A program made the position numbers and the translations under genes. This document shows positions 34,485 through 43,883 of a stretch of DNA of 64,000 bases, piece after piece. The stretch comes from Paenibacillus sp. JZ16 (GTDB taxonomy: Bacteria > Bacillota > Bacilli > Paenibacillales > Paenibacillaceae): assembly GCF_015326965.1 (NCBI RefSeq), contig NZ_CP017659.1:3286001-3350000 (forward strand). The letters run 5' to 3'. The notes below the pieces were generated by a model. The model saw only the letters and a program-made list of their open reading frames with translations, had not been told where the DNA came from and did no database searches. Positions within the stretch are counted from its first letter, which is position 1. Every line of letters begins with the position of its first letter.

Positions 34485-34773
34485 GTGTTCAAAAAGGTCG
34501 ATTTTCAGCACCGAACGTTTGGGTACGTGAGCACCTGATATGTTTCCGCAGGAAACATGCTTCGGAAGCTTTTACTTAGGCCCGGCTGAATTCAAGATTC
34601 GATGCAGAGCTGCTTCCTGATTCCCTTCGTGTTAGATATAGAATTTATGAATTATCAGTGGAACTGATGAAATTCTATATCGCAAGAAAACCTACCTATG
34701 CATCGCGGTCGCTCATCCTTGAAGTGGCCTCGATAGAGGTTTTCTTATCAAAAGCGGACTTTTTGAACAACCT
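34485..34773. repeat. Intergenic MITE-like repeat, copy B, with a nested insertion
   Basis: The ends are imperfect inverted repeats: GTGTTCAAAAAGGTCG on the left and, on the opposite strand, GTTGTTCAAAAAGTCCGC on the right. The blocks GGAATCAGGAAGC and GCATC (minus strand) are shared with copy A at 5028-5163. An ATGTTTCC-GC-GGAAACAT-type hairpin lies at about 34540-34560. Bases 34632-34746 are an insertion absent from copy A. There is no coding frame. Confidence 0.7.
34632..34746. repeat. Double-hairpin insertion nested in MITE copy B
   Basis: This contains two adjacent palindromes. The first has arms GATATAGAATTT and AAATTCTATATC plus an inner ATCAGT-GGA-ACTGAT. The second has arms AAGAAAACCT and AGGTTTTCTT with an inner CTAT...ATAG. 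Removing it restores the CTTCGTGATC.AAAGCGG order of copy A. Confidence 0.6.
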
Positions 34774-34799
34774 CTATAAGTGAAACTTAGTCTATGTCT

Positions 34800-36425
34800 T
34801 TATCCCCGCTCCCGCATACGTGCAGGCTGCAGTCTCATAAGCGGACGGAACACCTTCTGCAGTAGGCGCGGGTAACTGCTCAGCTCCGATTGCCGCAATA
34901 CGCCAAACACCACCAGCAGGACAAGATATATAATGACTACGGCCACGCCTACAACCAGGCAAGTCAGCAGGAATGCCAACCGTGCCGGCATGACATCGAC
35001 CATTTGAATACCGGCCAGATTCAGGCCATATCCGATTCCCCCGGCAGCAATCACCGTCAGCACGAAGCCCGTCCAGCGTTTGCCCAGGATGGAGAAGGAT
35101 ACAATCCTTTTAATCGATCTTATATTCAATATCGTAATGACAAGGAAACAGAGCGCCGTGCTCCCTATGATCCCGTAGATTCCAAAGAACGGAGCAAGCA
35201 GAAAGCTGGCTGCAAGCTTGACCACAACCCCAACCATCACGTGAATCATCGAGAGCTTGGCCTTGCCGATTCCGAGTAGAATGGAATTTGTGGTCATCAT
35301 CGTGATTTGGAAAATCGTACCGAACGTCAGAAATCCAATAATCCCGCTGCCGCCCAAGGAACTGAACAGCAAACCATTAATGGAATAGGATGCTACGCAT
35401 AGCGCAATCACCATCGGCATGCCTGTTAAAATGGCAATACGCATAGCCAGCGATACTTGCTGTTCCAGATGCTCCTGATCTTTCTTCGCAAACGCTGCAG
35501 AGATGATCGGAATGAGCGAGGTGCTCAGGGCAATGGCTAGAATCGGCGGAATCCCCGCCACGCTCTGCGCCCGGTTTCCTAACACCGCGAGAGCTGCGGT
35601 TGCTTGCCCTAGGCCAACCTGCCCGATCAACAGTGGCTTAACAATGGAGCTGTCAATGAAGTTAACAGCCGGAACCGCCAGGGAAGACAGCACAATCGGT
35701 ATAGACAACGTGAATATATCCCGGTATATCCCGCCAAGCGGAATGGAGCGGTCCGCTGCCGGCATCTTGAGCTCGCGATCATTTCGGCGAAGCTTTACCG
35801 TAAAGTACAGCATGACCGCAAATGCTCCAATACTGCCGAGTACTCCCCCGAAGGAGGCGCCGGCAGCAATCCAGGTATCGTCGTATCCCATCCGCAGCAG
35901 CACGTAAGCCAGGCCGATCGCTGTCAGAACCCGTGCAATCTGCTCGATAATCTGCGATATGCCGCCAGCCGTCATATTATTGCGTCCCTGGAAGTATCCC
36001 CGCATCATGGCGATGGCCGGAAACAGCAGCAGCGCTGGGGCCAATGCCTGAATGGCCGCGGCGGCCTCCGGCTGCTTCGCAATATGGGTAGCATAATAAG
36101 GGGCTCCGAAATAAAGCAGCAGCGTCATGACAACGCCTGCTGCTCCGGCAAAAATAAGCGCAGCATGATAGACACGACGAGCCTCCGCTGGCTTGTTCAA
36201 AGCATGGCGCTCGGATACCATTTTGCTGAGCGTGCTGGGAATGCCGGCCGTTGCTACCGTTAACAGCATTAAATATACGTTATTGGCGATCGTAAATGAG
36301 GCATCCCCTATATCATTCAGCATATGCTCCAGCGGCACCCGCTGGACAAGACCCAGCACGCGGGCGACCAGCGCAGCAGCGGCCAAGATGATCGTGCCTT
36401 TAATAAATGACTCTTTCTTTGACAA
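34800..36425 (-). CDS. Polysaccharide/lipid II flippase family protein (MurJ/YtgP-SpoVB type)
   Basis: The 541-residue MOP-superfamily protein has about 14 helices and begins with the amphipathic FIKGTIILAAAALVARVLGL, typical of YtgP/SpoVB proteins. MRGYFQGRNNMTAGGISQIIEQ, near residue 140, is the hallmark of this group. Members flip lipid-linked cell-wall precursors; YtgP is B. subtilis MurJ and SpoVB acts in cortex formation. Which role applies here is not decidable. TTG start behind AGAAGGG. The C-terminus is basic. Confidence 0.85.
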   Translation of the reverse strand: MSKKESFIKGTIILAAAALVARVLGLVQRVPLEHMLNDIGDASFTIANNVYLMLLTVATAGIPSTLSKMVSERHALNKPAEARRVYHAALIFAGAAGVVMTLLLYFGAPYYATHIAKQPEAAAAIQALAPALLLFPAIAMMRGYFQGRNNMTAGGISQIIEQIARVLTAIGLAYVLLRMGYDDTWIAAGASFGGVLGSIGAFAVMLYFTVKLRRNDRELKMPAADRSIPLGGIYRDIFTLSIPIVLSSLAVPAVNFIDSSIVKPLLIGQVGLGQATAALAVLGNRAQSVAGIPPILAIALSTSLIPIISAAFAKKDQEHLEQQVSLAMRIAILTGMPMVIALCVASYSINGLLFSSLGGSGIIGFLTFGTIFQITMMTTNSILLGIGKAKLSMIHVMVGVVVKLAASFLLAPFFGIYGIIGSTALCFLVITILNIRSIKRIVSFSILGKRWTGFVLTVIAAGGIGYGLNLAGIQMVDVMPARLAFLLTCLVVGVAVVIIYLVLLVVFGVLRQSELSSYPRLLQKVFRPLMRLQPARMRERG

Positions 36426-36481
36426 AACCGTACCCTTCTTTCTCCTCCAAAGCGCCTCTTACAGCGATTCCTAAGCGTCTA

Positions 36482-36961
36482 TTAGAAAATCCAAATGAAG
36501 AAAATAACAATCATCGCGAGCTGTAAAATAACCTTCACCACAATGCTGCTGAACAATCCAATGACCGATCCGAATCCAACCTTCATGGATTTGCTCGGTC
36601 CCGAACCTGCCAGCATTTCACCCAAAAATGCTCCCAGGAACGGTCCGATAATCAATCCAAAAGCGGGAATAACGAACGGCCCGATAATTAAACCGATGGT
36701 GCTGCCCCATATCGAGGCTTTGGAACCGCCGAGCTTCTTAACCCCCCAGGCGTTAACTGCATAATCGGCAATGAAGAGCACCACCAGAATGATGGTCTGA
36801 ATAATCCAGAACCATGAATTGTAATGCTCGAATGTAAAGAACCAGCCGTAAACGAACAGCGCCAGGTAAATGGCGACAACCCCCGGCAGAATAGGGTAAA
36901 TCGCTCCGGCCATCCCAATGATAAACAGAGCGATAACGATAATCCAGCCCAATATGTCCAT
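36482..36961 (-). CDS. DUF456 family membrane protein (YqgC-like)
   Basis: The ATG at 36961 (AAAGGTG eight bases upstream) is preferred over one two codons earlier. The 159-residue protein is strongly hydrophobic, with GMAGAIYPILPGV near residue 18 and GLIIGPFVIPAFGLIIGPFLGAFLGE in the centre, the glycine-proline pattern of DUF456. The function is unknown. The HAD gene upstream ends 7 bases before this start, so they form an operon. Confidence 0.85.
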   Translation of the reverse strand: MDILGWIIVIALFIIGMAGAIYPILPGVVAIYLALFVYGWFFTFEHYNSWFWIIQTIILVVLFIADYAVNAWGVKKLGGSKASIWGSTIGLIIGPFVIPAFGLIIGPFLGAFLGEMLAGSGPSKSMKVGFGSVIGLFSSIVVKVILQLAMIVIFFIWIF

Positions 36962-36968
36962 CAACATC

Positions 36969-37715
36969 TCACCTTTCGATCAAAATATGATCCCTGATGA
37001 CCTCAACGATGCCGTCCTCATTGTTGCTGGAAACCACAAGGTCCGCTTCATCCTTAACCGTCTGCTGGGCATTGCCCATCGCCACGCCGAGGCCGGCCTG
37101 CTGAATCACAGCCAGGTCGTTCAAGCTGTCGCCTACGGCTACGACTTCGGACATGCTAATGCCGAGCAGCTCACACACCTGTCCGATTCCGGTCGCTTTG
37201 TTAACGCCCTGCGGATTGATTTCCAGGTTATCCGGCGAGGAGTTCGTGATCTCCAGTCCGCCCATATCCTGCAGGCGCATCAAAATGTTGTGACGCACCT
37301 CATGATCATTCGTGGTGTAACCGAATTTCAGCCATTCCTGATTCGCGATATCGTCGGTCCAGTTCTCAGAGTTATACAATCTTTCTACTGAATACGCCCA
37401 GAACCATGATCCGGTTTCAATGGCCAGTGCGTGCATTTGCTCCACGAGCTTGCTGTCGAGCAATGCGCGGCGGTGTAATTCATATGGCGCACGCCATACC
37501 TCGCCTCCGTTCACCGTTACCATCGGTGTCGTCAGTTCAAGCTGTTTGGCATACGGATACGCGTCCTGAAACGGCCGGCCTGTCGAGAGACAGACATGAA
37601 TGCCGTGCCGTACCGCTTCCTTGATCCACTTCACCGTTTCCTCAGACACTTCATGATCGTCCCGCAGCAGCGTACCGTCCATATCCAGTGCCAACAATCG
37701 ATATTTATGTTTCAT
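36969..37715 (-). CDS. Cof-type HAD-IIB family phosphatase
   Basis: The ATG at 37715 follows AAGGGGG; an in-frame start 14 codons upstream has no site. The 248-residue protein has HAD motif I LLALDMDGTLL (DxD), motif II CLSTGRPF and motif IV VAVGDSLNDLAVI, with a K (NKATGI) before it. A C2-type cap lies between, as in Cof/YkrA sugar-phosphate phosphatases. The substrate is unknown. First gene of a two-gene operon with the DUF456 protein. Confidence 0.9.
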   Translation of the reverse strand: MKHKYRLLALDMDGTLLRDDHEVSEETVKWIKEAVRHGIHVCLSTGRPFQDAYPYAKQLELTTPMVTVNGGEVWRAPYELHRRALLDSKLVEQMHALAIETGSWFWAYSVERLYNSENWTDDIANQEWLKFGYTTNDHEVRHNILMRLQDMGGLEITNSSPDNLEINPQGVNKATGIGQVCELLGISMSEVVAVGDSLNDLAVIQQAGLGVAMGNAQQTVKDEADLVVSSNNEDGIVEVIRDHILIER

Positions 37716-37972
37716 GGTATTAACCCCCTTACGAATCACAAGCAAACATAACGACATTTTACCACAAAAGGCATGGCGTCAAAACATTCCCCTATGAATA
37801 GCCGCCCCCGGACATGCCAAAACTGAGGTAACGCTAGTCTCAAGTAGTATTTCCCAAGCTCTCGAACAAGCACACGACCCTTGAAATAAATGAGCAATGT
37901 AAAAGAAAGAATATGAATTCCTATATGCTACGATATTACTGAAGACAACCCCGAAAGGAGTCATACAATCAT

Positions 37973-38434
37973 ATGACCAAACTCAATGAGACCCCTGTCG
38001 TGACGGCAGAGATGTTGATTCGAAGACCCGTTTCAGAAGTATTCGAGGCTTTCATCGATCCTGAGATTACAACCAAGTTCTGGTTTACCAAAAGCAGCGG
38101 CAAGCTGGAGGAAGGCAGCCATATTCGCTGGGATTGGGAGATGTACGGGGTCCATGATGACGTGTACGTTCAACATATCGAAGTCAATCGCCGCATCGCG
38201 ATCGAGTCTTCGGACCAGACCAAAACCGAGTGGACATTCACGCCACGGGGCGATCATGAGACCTTCGTTGCCATTACCCACTCCGGATTTACAGGCAATG
38301 CGGATGAAATGGTACAGGGAGCTATTGATTCCATGGGAGGATACACCATGGTACTCTGCGGCCTCAAAGCGCTGCTGGAGTTTAACGTCGTCCTTAATCT
38401 GGTGGCGGACAAAGCTCCAGACGCCCATGTGTAA
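37973..38434 (+). CDS. SRPBCC (AHSA1-like) family protein
   Basis: The 153-residue START-like domain protein begins VTAEMLIRRPVSEVFEAFIDPEITTKFWF, the usual first strand and helix pair. The strand WTFTPRGDHETFVAITHSGF and a C-terminal long helix follow. The family binds hydrophobic ligands; function is not predictable. GAAAGGAG lies 10 bases before the ATG. A strong terminator follows. Confidence 0.85.
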   Translation: MTKLNETPVVTAEMLIRRPVSEVFEAFIDPEITTKFWFTKSSGKLEEGSHIRWDWEMYGVHDDVYVQHIEVNRRIAIESSDQTKTEWTFTPRGDHETFVAITHSGFTGNADEMVQGAIDSMGGYTMVLCGLKALLEFNVVLNLVADKAPDAHV

Positions 38435-38439
38435 CGGAT

Positions 38440-38487
38440 AAAAAAACGGCAGCCAACCCATTGAGGGCACTTGGCTGCCGTTTTTGC
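38440..38487. terminator. Bidirectional terminator
   Basis: AAAAAACGGCAGCCAA and TTGGCTGCCGTTTTT are complementary. It serves the SRPBCC gene and the PBP gene. Confidence 0.88.
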
Positions 38488-38497
38488 AAATATCCTC

Positions 38498-40549
38498 TTA
38501 TTCGTTACTGCCATCCCCATTCTCACCCTCGGTTTTTTTAGGGTGAGGCGTACCGTCGAGTCCGTAAATCTCGTCATACGCGTCAAAAATTTTACGGGCA
38601 ACCGGCGCGGCACTCTGGGAACCGAAGCCTGCTTCCGGAATGACCACGGCGACGGCCAGCTTCGGATTTTGCCGTGGAGCAAAGGCGATGAACACCCCGT
38701 TCTCCACCCGGATCCGAGTACCGTTTTTATAAATATCCTGCTCGGATGTTCCTGTCTTCCGTGCAAAATCATATTTAAAATCTTCAAATGCTCGAAGTCC
38801 TTGCGTATTCATCCCTGCAATGACTTCATTCCAGTACTGCTCTGGGAATTCCGCTTTATTTAATACCTCGCGTTTGAATTCCTTGATCACATTGCCGTCC
38901 TGATCCACAATCTTGCTCGCAAGCTGCGGCCGAATGCGTTCTCCCCGATTGGCAAGCGTGCTGGCGTACTGGGCCAATTGGAGCGTCGTATATTTACCGG
39001 ACTGTCCGAATGAAGCGTATGCCATGGAAGCCAGATAACTTCCCGCCTGCTCGATATTGGTATACTCGATGATTCCTTTATGCTCCTTTGGCAAACCGGA
39101 TTCGGTAGAAACCCCAAGCCCGAATTCCTTCATATATTCATCCCATTTTCCAACGGATTCGGAACCATATTTGTTATACAGTCGTTCCCCAACCCAGTCA
39201 ACCATAAAGGCGTTAGATGAGTGTTCAATTGCACTTCTTGGGTTCAAAGATCCGTAAGCTCTACCACCGGAGTTCTGAACCCTTGAATTATCTTTACCAA
39301 AAAATGCAGCCCCGCCATCATAATAATAATCGTTTGGCCCGAACAATTTTTCATTAAGTCCAATGAGTACACTTAGTGGCTTTACTGTTGAACCCAACAG
39401 CACAACCGATTCCAGATTGTTGCCGGATCGACCGGAACTGTATGGAGAAATCGTTCCGTTGCCGTAATACTTCATGACGGATTCCCAATCATCAGTTCCA
39501 TTCTCCCACACATTCGGGTCATAGTCCGGCATGCTGGCCATGGCAACAATGTTGCCGGTGTCCACTTCCATCGCTACGGCATAACCCGTCTGCGCATTCG
39601 GATGCGTTTTACCGGAAACCGTATTGGTATGAAGCCATTTCAGCTGATCAATGATCGCCTGCTGCGTCACCTTCTGAATATCCTTGTGGATCGTCGTATG
39701 AATATTGTAGCCCTTCTCCGGGGCGATCATGGTTGGCACCCCGTCCGCCATGTTCTGCGGATTAATCGGAATGCCGATATATCCGTTCTTGCCGCGCAGC
39801 TCATCCTGGAACATCATTTCGAGTCCATCTACACCGACCTTCTCCTGCTCCGTGTAGATAAGTCCCGGATCTTTTTGTTTCTTGTTCTGCTCATCGATCT
39901 GTTTATATTTATCCAGTGTCTTATTTCCGCGGAATTCTTTCAAATAACCAATCGTTTGAACGGCGATTTTGTCCGGGTTGTATTGACGCTGACTCTCTTC
40001 GACAACCTCGACTCCAGGATATTCATTTTTATGCTCCATAAAGTAGGCCACTTCTTTAGTCGAGAGATTTGCCTTTATGCGTCTCGGCTCATAACCCGGC
40101 TGCTTGTTGAACTCCAGGTCCATCGCTTTGATCACATCATCCACCGTTAGCTTTTCGGCTTTTGGATCACCATACTGTTCGAAGACCTTGACCATTTCCT
40201 CGGCCAGCTTTTGGATCTCCGGACGGTTCTTCTTCCCCCGTTCGGATGAACTGTAATCTTTTAACAGCGTTAAATACAGTGCTTGGGAAGGTGTCGAGTA
40301 GGCAATCGGTGTTCCGGAAGCATCAATGATGCTGCCCCGGATCGGCTGAAGCGGGAAATTTTTAACCTGTCCGCCGGTTTCGAGCTCTTTTAGCTCAGGT
40401 CCTTCAACAAACTGCAGTATAGCAAGGCGTATAATAATGACACAGAATATGATAAAAGTGCTGAAAAAAAATAGATTAACCCGCAAGTTAAACTGACTGC
40501 CGGCATCTTGTTCTTCTTGTTTGCGCTTATCCGGCCTAAACCCTTTCAC
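38498..40549 (-). CDS. Class B penicillin-binding protein (PBP2-like transpeptidase)
   Basis: Cell-wall D,D-transpeptidase with a single N-terminal membrane helix (FFFSTFIIFCVIIIRLAIL). The pedestal domain starts at IRGSIIDASG. The transpeptidase motifs are S-T-V-K (GSTVKPL, serine near residue 386), S-x-N in EHSSNAF and KTG in ARKTGTSE near residue 600. It has 683 residues. It resembles PbpA/PbpH of Bacillus, which act in elongation. GTG start behind GGGGAG. The C-terminal tail after EIYGL is polar and disordered. Confidence 0.92.
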   Translation of the reverse strand: MKGFRPDKRKQEEQDAGSQFNLRVNLFFFSTFIIFCVIIIRLAILQFVEGPELKELETGGQVKNFPLQPIRGSIIDASGTPIAYSTPSQALYLTLLKDYSSSERGKKNRPEIQKLAEEMVKVFEQYGDPKAEKLTVDDVIKAMDLEFNKQPGYEPRRIKANLSTKEVAYFMEHKNEYPGVEVVEESQRQYNPDKIAVQTIGYLKEFRGNKTLDKYKQIDEQNKKQKDPGLIYTEQEKVGVDGLEMMFQDELRGKNGYIGIPINPQNMADGVPTMIAPEKGYNIHTTIHKDIQKVTQQAIIDQLKWLHTNTVSGKTHPNAQTGYAVAMEVDTGNIVAMASMPDYDPNVWENGTDDWESVMKYYGNGTISPYSSGRSGNNLESVVLLGSTVKPLSVLIGLNEKLFGPNDYYYDGGAAFFGKDNSRVQNSGGRAYGSLNPRSAIEHSSNAFMVDWVGERLYNKYGSESVGKWDEYMKEFGLGVSTESGLPKEHKGIIEYTNIEQAGSYLASMAYASFGQSGKYTTLQLAQYASTLANRGERIRPQLASKIVDQDGNVIKEFKREVLNKAEFPEQYWNEVIAGMNTQGLRAFEDFKYDFARKTGTSEQDIYKNGTRIRVENGVFIAFAPRQNPKLAVAVVIPEAGFGSQSAAPVARKIFDAYDEIYGLDGTPHPKKTEGENGDGSNE

Positions 40550-40635
40550 GTATGCTTCTCCCCTTTATCCACAATCACATAAACCCATATTAACATAAAC
40601 GCCCCCCCACTTCATCTGGAAGGGCCCTCCTGATG

Positions 40636-40680
40636 AGAAAGGGCGGACTTCCCTTGCTCCAAAGTCCGCCCTTCTCCATA
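40636..40680 (-). terminator. Terminator after the transglutaminase gene
   Basis: AAGGGCGGACTT and AAGTCCGCCCTT form a perfect arm pair, followed by TCTC on the minus strand. Confidence 0.7.
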
Positions 40681-40691
40681 TCAACACACGA

Positions 40692-41837
40692 TCAAAACAC
40701 CTGCTCCTTAATATGCGTTTCATTAAAGCGAGGCGGGTTAAACCAGTTTCCGCTCTGTGCCCAGGTCGGGTCCAGCGGTATCCACCGCTTCTCTTCACTC
40801 AAGTAGACCTCATTCCAGGCATGCGGACCATAACCGCCTTGGCCATTATATCCCCTGCCGGTTACGACCCGGACTTTCAGATCCTGAGACCGGGCCATCA
40901 TGGCATACAGCCGGGCATAATCAATGCACACGCCTAACCTGGTGTCATACGTATCCTGCGGTGTCTGCTCTTTCCATATCCGCTGCTCTTCGTACAAGGT
41001 CACTTTGTCGTGATCATATGTTATCCGGCTGCCAACCCAATCATAGAGCTTTCGCGCTTTCTCTTCATCGGTTGACGAACCCTTTACAACATGGGCTGCC
41101 GTCTGCTCAATGCCCTCGGGAATCTTGTGGTCGATGACCTCATACTTCCGCTGAATGATCCCGTTCAATTCTTCCTGAACCGATTGGGTAAAGACCGGCA
41201 GCTTCTCGCGGACGAGAGAGCCCGATAAAGGCTCTATTACTGCCTTCGCCCCCTGTTGATAAACGGGTGAAGCCTCAACGTACCGGCTAAAGCCGTGATC
41301 GGGATTCAAACTGACGTAGATGAATAAGATCGCAATAACAATAATGCTCCGCGCTGCGCCCATGATGACGCCAATTCCCGCACCTGTTAGCCGGCTCAGC
41401 AGCGATGCCGATGTATCTTTTCTCGTTTCGAAGAGTCCCAGCCTGCCTCCCATAATCAGGGACACGAGCAGACGCAGCATAAATACGATAAGGGCGTAAC
41501 TTAACATAAACAGCACCGCAAACCGCAGCAGCGGGAAATCCGCCAGCGATTTTACGGCTGTATAATAAATCTGTTCCCAGAAGCGCAGCTCTCGATTCGG
41601 TAAAGTGGAGACCGTACCCAGCCAATCGCCTGCTTTAGGTGATAACCATAATGTAAAAGGAACGGAGATCGCAAGCCCGACCAGGCGCAGCACCGCATCC
41701 CCCAGAAAAAAAACAAGCTTCCCGGCTGACCGGGAGGCTCCGCGACTCCATCCCTGTATTAGTGAAAAAGCCACAATCAGCAGCAGCAAGATGGTGATTC
41801 CGTTTCCACCCAGCACACTCTCCTTCCATGCCGACAT
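40692..41837 (-). CDS. CvpA-like membrane protein with C-terminal transglutaminase-like domain
   Basis: The ATG at 41837 (a TTG directly before it is possible) follows AGGAGG. The 381-residue protein has an N-terminal half with four hydrophobic segments (LLLLIVAFSLIQGWSRGASRS is CvpA-like). A linker follows, then a transglutaminase/protease-like fold with the triad C304 in GVCIDYARL, H339 in HAWNEVY and D356 in LDPTW. By family the catalytic part could cut or crosslink peptides. Its side of the membrane is not certain. The substrate is unknown. Confidence 0.8.
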   Translation of the reverse strand: MSAWKESVLGGNGITILLLLIVAFSLIQGWSRGASRSAGKLVFFLGDAVLRLVGLAISVPFTLWLSPKAGDWLGTVSTLPNRELRFWEQIYYTAVKSLADFPLLRFAVLFMLSYALIVFMLRLLVSLIMGGRLGLFETRKDTSASLLSRLTGAGIGVIMGAARSIIVIAILFIYVSLNPDHGFSRYVEASPVYQQGAKAVIEPLSGSLVREKLPVFTQSVQEELNGIIQRKYEVIDHKIPEGIEQTAAHVVKGSSTDEEKARKLYDWVGSRITYDHDKVTLYEEQRIWKEQTPQDTYDTRLGVCIDYARLYAMMARSQDLKVRVVTGRGYNGQGGYGPHAWNEVYLSEEKRWIPLDPTWAQSGNWFNPPRFNETHIKEQVF

Positions 41838-41949
41838 CAACGGTATCCCCTCCTCTCCCCATGATGTCTTGTCAACCGATGTAATCAAGCTGCAGCACGA
41901 ACAACGCTGCCGCTCTCGTACATTCGCTTCCGATTGCGCTCTATCTTTT

Positions 41950-42396
41950 TTATTTAGAGGCCGTATTGCTCTTGGCATCGTCGATAAAGCTCTGAATCGT
42001 ATCGTTGATATCCCACTTCCCTACCGAAACTCCGCGGAAAGTCACTTCAACCTCTTCGGAACCGGCGCTTCCTTTCAGCTCCAGATTGGGAGCTTTAATG
42101 GAGTAGGTACCGTCCTCATTCGAGGTATATTTCGCTTCCTTCGCTTCTTTCATCATCATGTTCAGCGCTTCTTTTTTTATCGTGTCTACCGTTTCTTCCT
42201 TCACCGTGGTTACAACCTCGCCGATTTTATCTAAGGAAATTCCGCTGTACACTAACAATCCCACGATGATAAGTACGGCCAGCGCCCACTTAATGACGGT
42301 TCTCACCACATTCAGCACAATAAACAAGATAATTAAGGCGATGGCAATGACCAGCCAGTTTTGTTTGAGAAATTCAATCCAGACCTGAGTATCCAA
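41950..42396 (-). CDS. Hypothetical membrane-anchored 148-residue protein
   Basis: Two hydrophobic segments in residues 14-55 (IAIALIILFIVLNVV and WALAVLIIVGLLVYSG) precede a charged helix (KEETVDTIKKEALNMMMKEAKEAK). A C-terminal beta-rich part follows: DGTYSIKAPNLELKG and VEVTFRGVSVGKWDIND. I know no family name. It lies 112 bases upstream of the transglutaminase gene on the same strand, so a shared job in the envelope is possible. Confidence 0.6.
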   Translation of the reverse strand: MDTQVWIEFLKQNWLVIAIALIILFIVLNVVRTVIKWALAVLIIVGLLVYSGISLDKIGEVVTTVKEETVDTIKKEALNMMMKEAKEAKYTSNEDGTYSIKAPNLELKGSAGSEEVEVTFRGVSVGKWDINDTIQSFIDDAKSNTASK

Positions 42397-42578
42397 TACA
42401 ATTCACTCCCGTTCATCGTTTCAAAAACGGCGGTTCATGGCCGTCTTATTAATTATACATGATACCCCGCAAAGCTGTCAGCCAACCGGGTCTTTTCACA
42501 AAAAGGTATAAGCTTGCCCTTTCGAACGTACAAGTAGTAGTAACAATATCAACTTTTGCCGGATAGGAGGGTGCCATA

Positions 42579-43751
42579 TTGAAAACCGCTTTATGGCTCT
42601 ATATGTTTTTGTTTCTGGCGTTTTTTGATTTGCATGCTCAGTATCCTGTACTGACGCCTTTTGCCATCTCTCTTGGCGCAGCCCCTACGTTTATCGGCTG
42701 GATGATGGGCATTTATGCTCTGACCCATCTGCCTGGCAATCTGCTTGCAGGCAATCTGATCGACCGGCACGGCAGCAGACGCTACATTATTTTCAGCTTA
42801 ACCGCCGCTGGTGTGATCCTGTTGCTCCAGGCTCATGTCCAATTGCCCTGGCAGCTGCTCGTGCTCCGCTCGATCAGCGGATTCGTTCTGGCCTTTTTGT
42901 CACCGGCCTGTCTGGCACTGCTTGCGTCACTCTCCCGGGATCCTGTTACGCAAGGCAAATATATGTCCGGTCATGGCGTAATACACACTCTTGCCTCCGT
43001 CTTGTCCCCGGCCGCCGGCGCTTTCATTGTAGCCAAAGCAGGATTTTCCGGTACATTCCAGAGTCTGGGCTGGCTTTTGATTTTCACCGGTTTGATGGCG
43101 TTTCTCAGTCTCCCGAAGCCTCTGTCAGCCACTGCTAAGGATAAAGGTCAGGCTGCTGTTCCGATCAACAATGGGGCACCGGCGCGGCTTCCTTTTAGCT
43201 TGCGTTTATATTTGATTCCGTTTGCTATCGCATGCTCTCAAGGAATCCTGTTTTTTGAAATACCGCTGCGAGAAAGCGGGCTGGCAAGCATTATGTCCAC
43301 CGGACTTCTATTCTCCGTCATTAGTCTTGGAGCTTTGGTCACATTAAGCATGCTGTTTCTTAATCGTTATGCGCCCCATATCAGAGTAGCCATCGGCGTA
43401 TTGGGGCTGGCGATTTGCTTCTACGCTCTGGCCGCAGCTGACCATGTACCGATTATGATCATCCTGTTTGCACTCGGGCTAGCTAAAGGATTCCTGTTTC
43501 CGGCATTATCCTCATTGTTCATCGAGCTAAGCGGCGGAGGCAGACTCGGGAAAGTGTTCTCATTTCAATCCATCGCCATGTCGCTTGGTTCCTTTGTCGG
43601 CCCTATTGCGGCTGGACAGCTCCGAACGGTGGTGTCACCTTATTTCATCGCGTTTCTGATGCTGATGACCGTTCTGCTGCTGCTCCCCAAACGCAATCGT
43701 GAAGCCCCTTTAACGGCCATCTCACCGGAAGCCCCAATCTCAACCGTCTAA
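42579..43751 (+). CDS. Major facilitator superfamily transporter
   Basis: The 390-residue protein has about 12 helices. The loop 2-3 motif GNLIDRHGSRRYI (G-x3-D-R-x-G-R-R) is the MFS motif A, and PAAGAFIVAKAGF fits a drug-efflux type helix 5. The substrate is not predictable. TTG start eight bases after AGGAGG. Monocistronic, divergent from the 148-residue protein gene. Confidence 0.88.
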   Translation: MKTALWLYMFLFLAFFDLHAQYPVLTPFAISLGAAPTFIGWMMGIYALTHLPGNLLAGNLIDRHGSRRYIIFSLTAAGVILLLQAHVQLPWQLLVLRSISGFVLAFLSPACLALLASLSRDPVTQGKYMSGHGVIHTLASVLSPAAGAFIVAKAGFSGTFQSLGWLLIFTGLMAFLSLPKPLSATAKDKGQAAVPINNGAPARLPFSLRLYLIPFAIACSQGILFFEIPLRESGLASIMSTGLLFSVISLGALVTLSMLFLNRYAPHIRVAIGVLGLAICFYALAAADHVPIMIILFALGLAKGFLFPALSSLFIELSGGGRLGKVFSFQSIAMSLGSFVGPIAAGQLRTVVSPYFIAFLMLMTVLLLLPKRNREAPLTAISPEAPISTV

Positions 43752-43883
43752 GGAAGCTGTACCTGGCTTGAGTCAGCGCCCAAAAAGATGCAGATGGGCC
43801 AACACACAGTCCATATGGGTAAATCCACATAAGATACAGTGTGGCAAATGACCACGTACATCTAACCAAGGGGTGAAGTAATC

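Noticed and set aside
42464-42476. ACCCCGCAAAG resembling one arm of the 60-bp palindromic repeat
   Set aside because: The rest of the repeat is absent, so it is probably a chance match.
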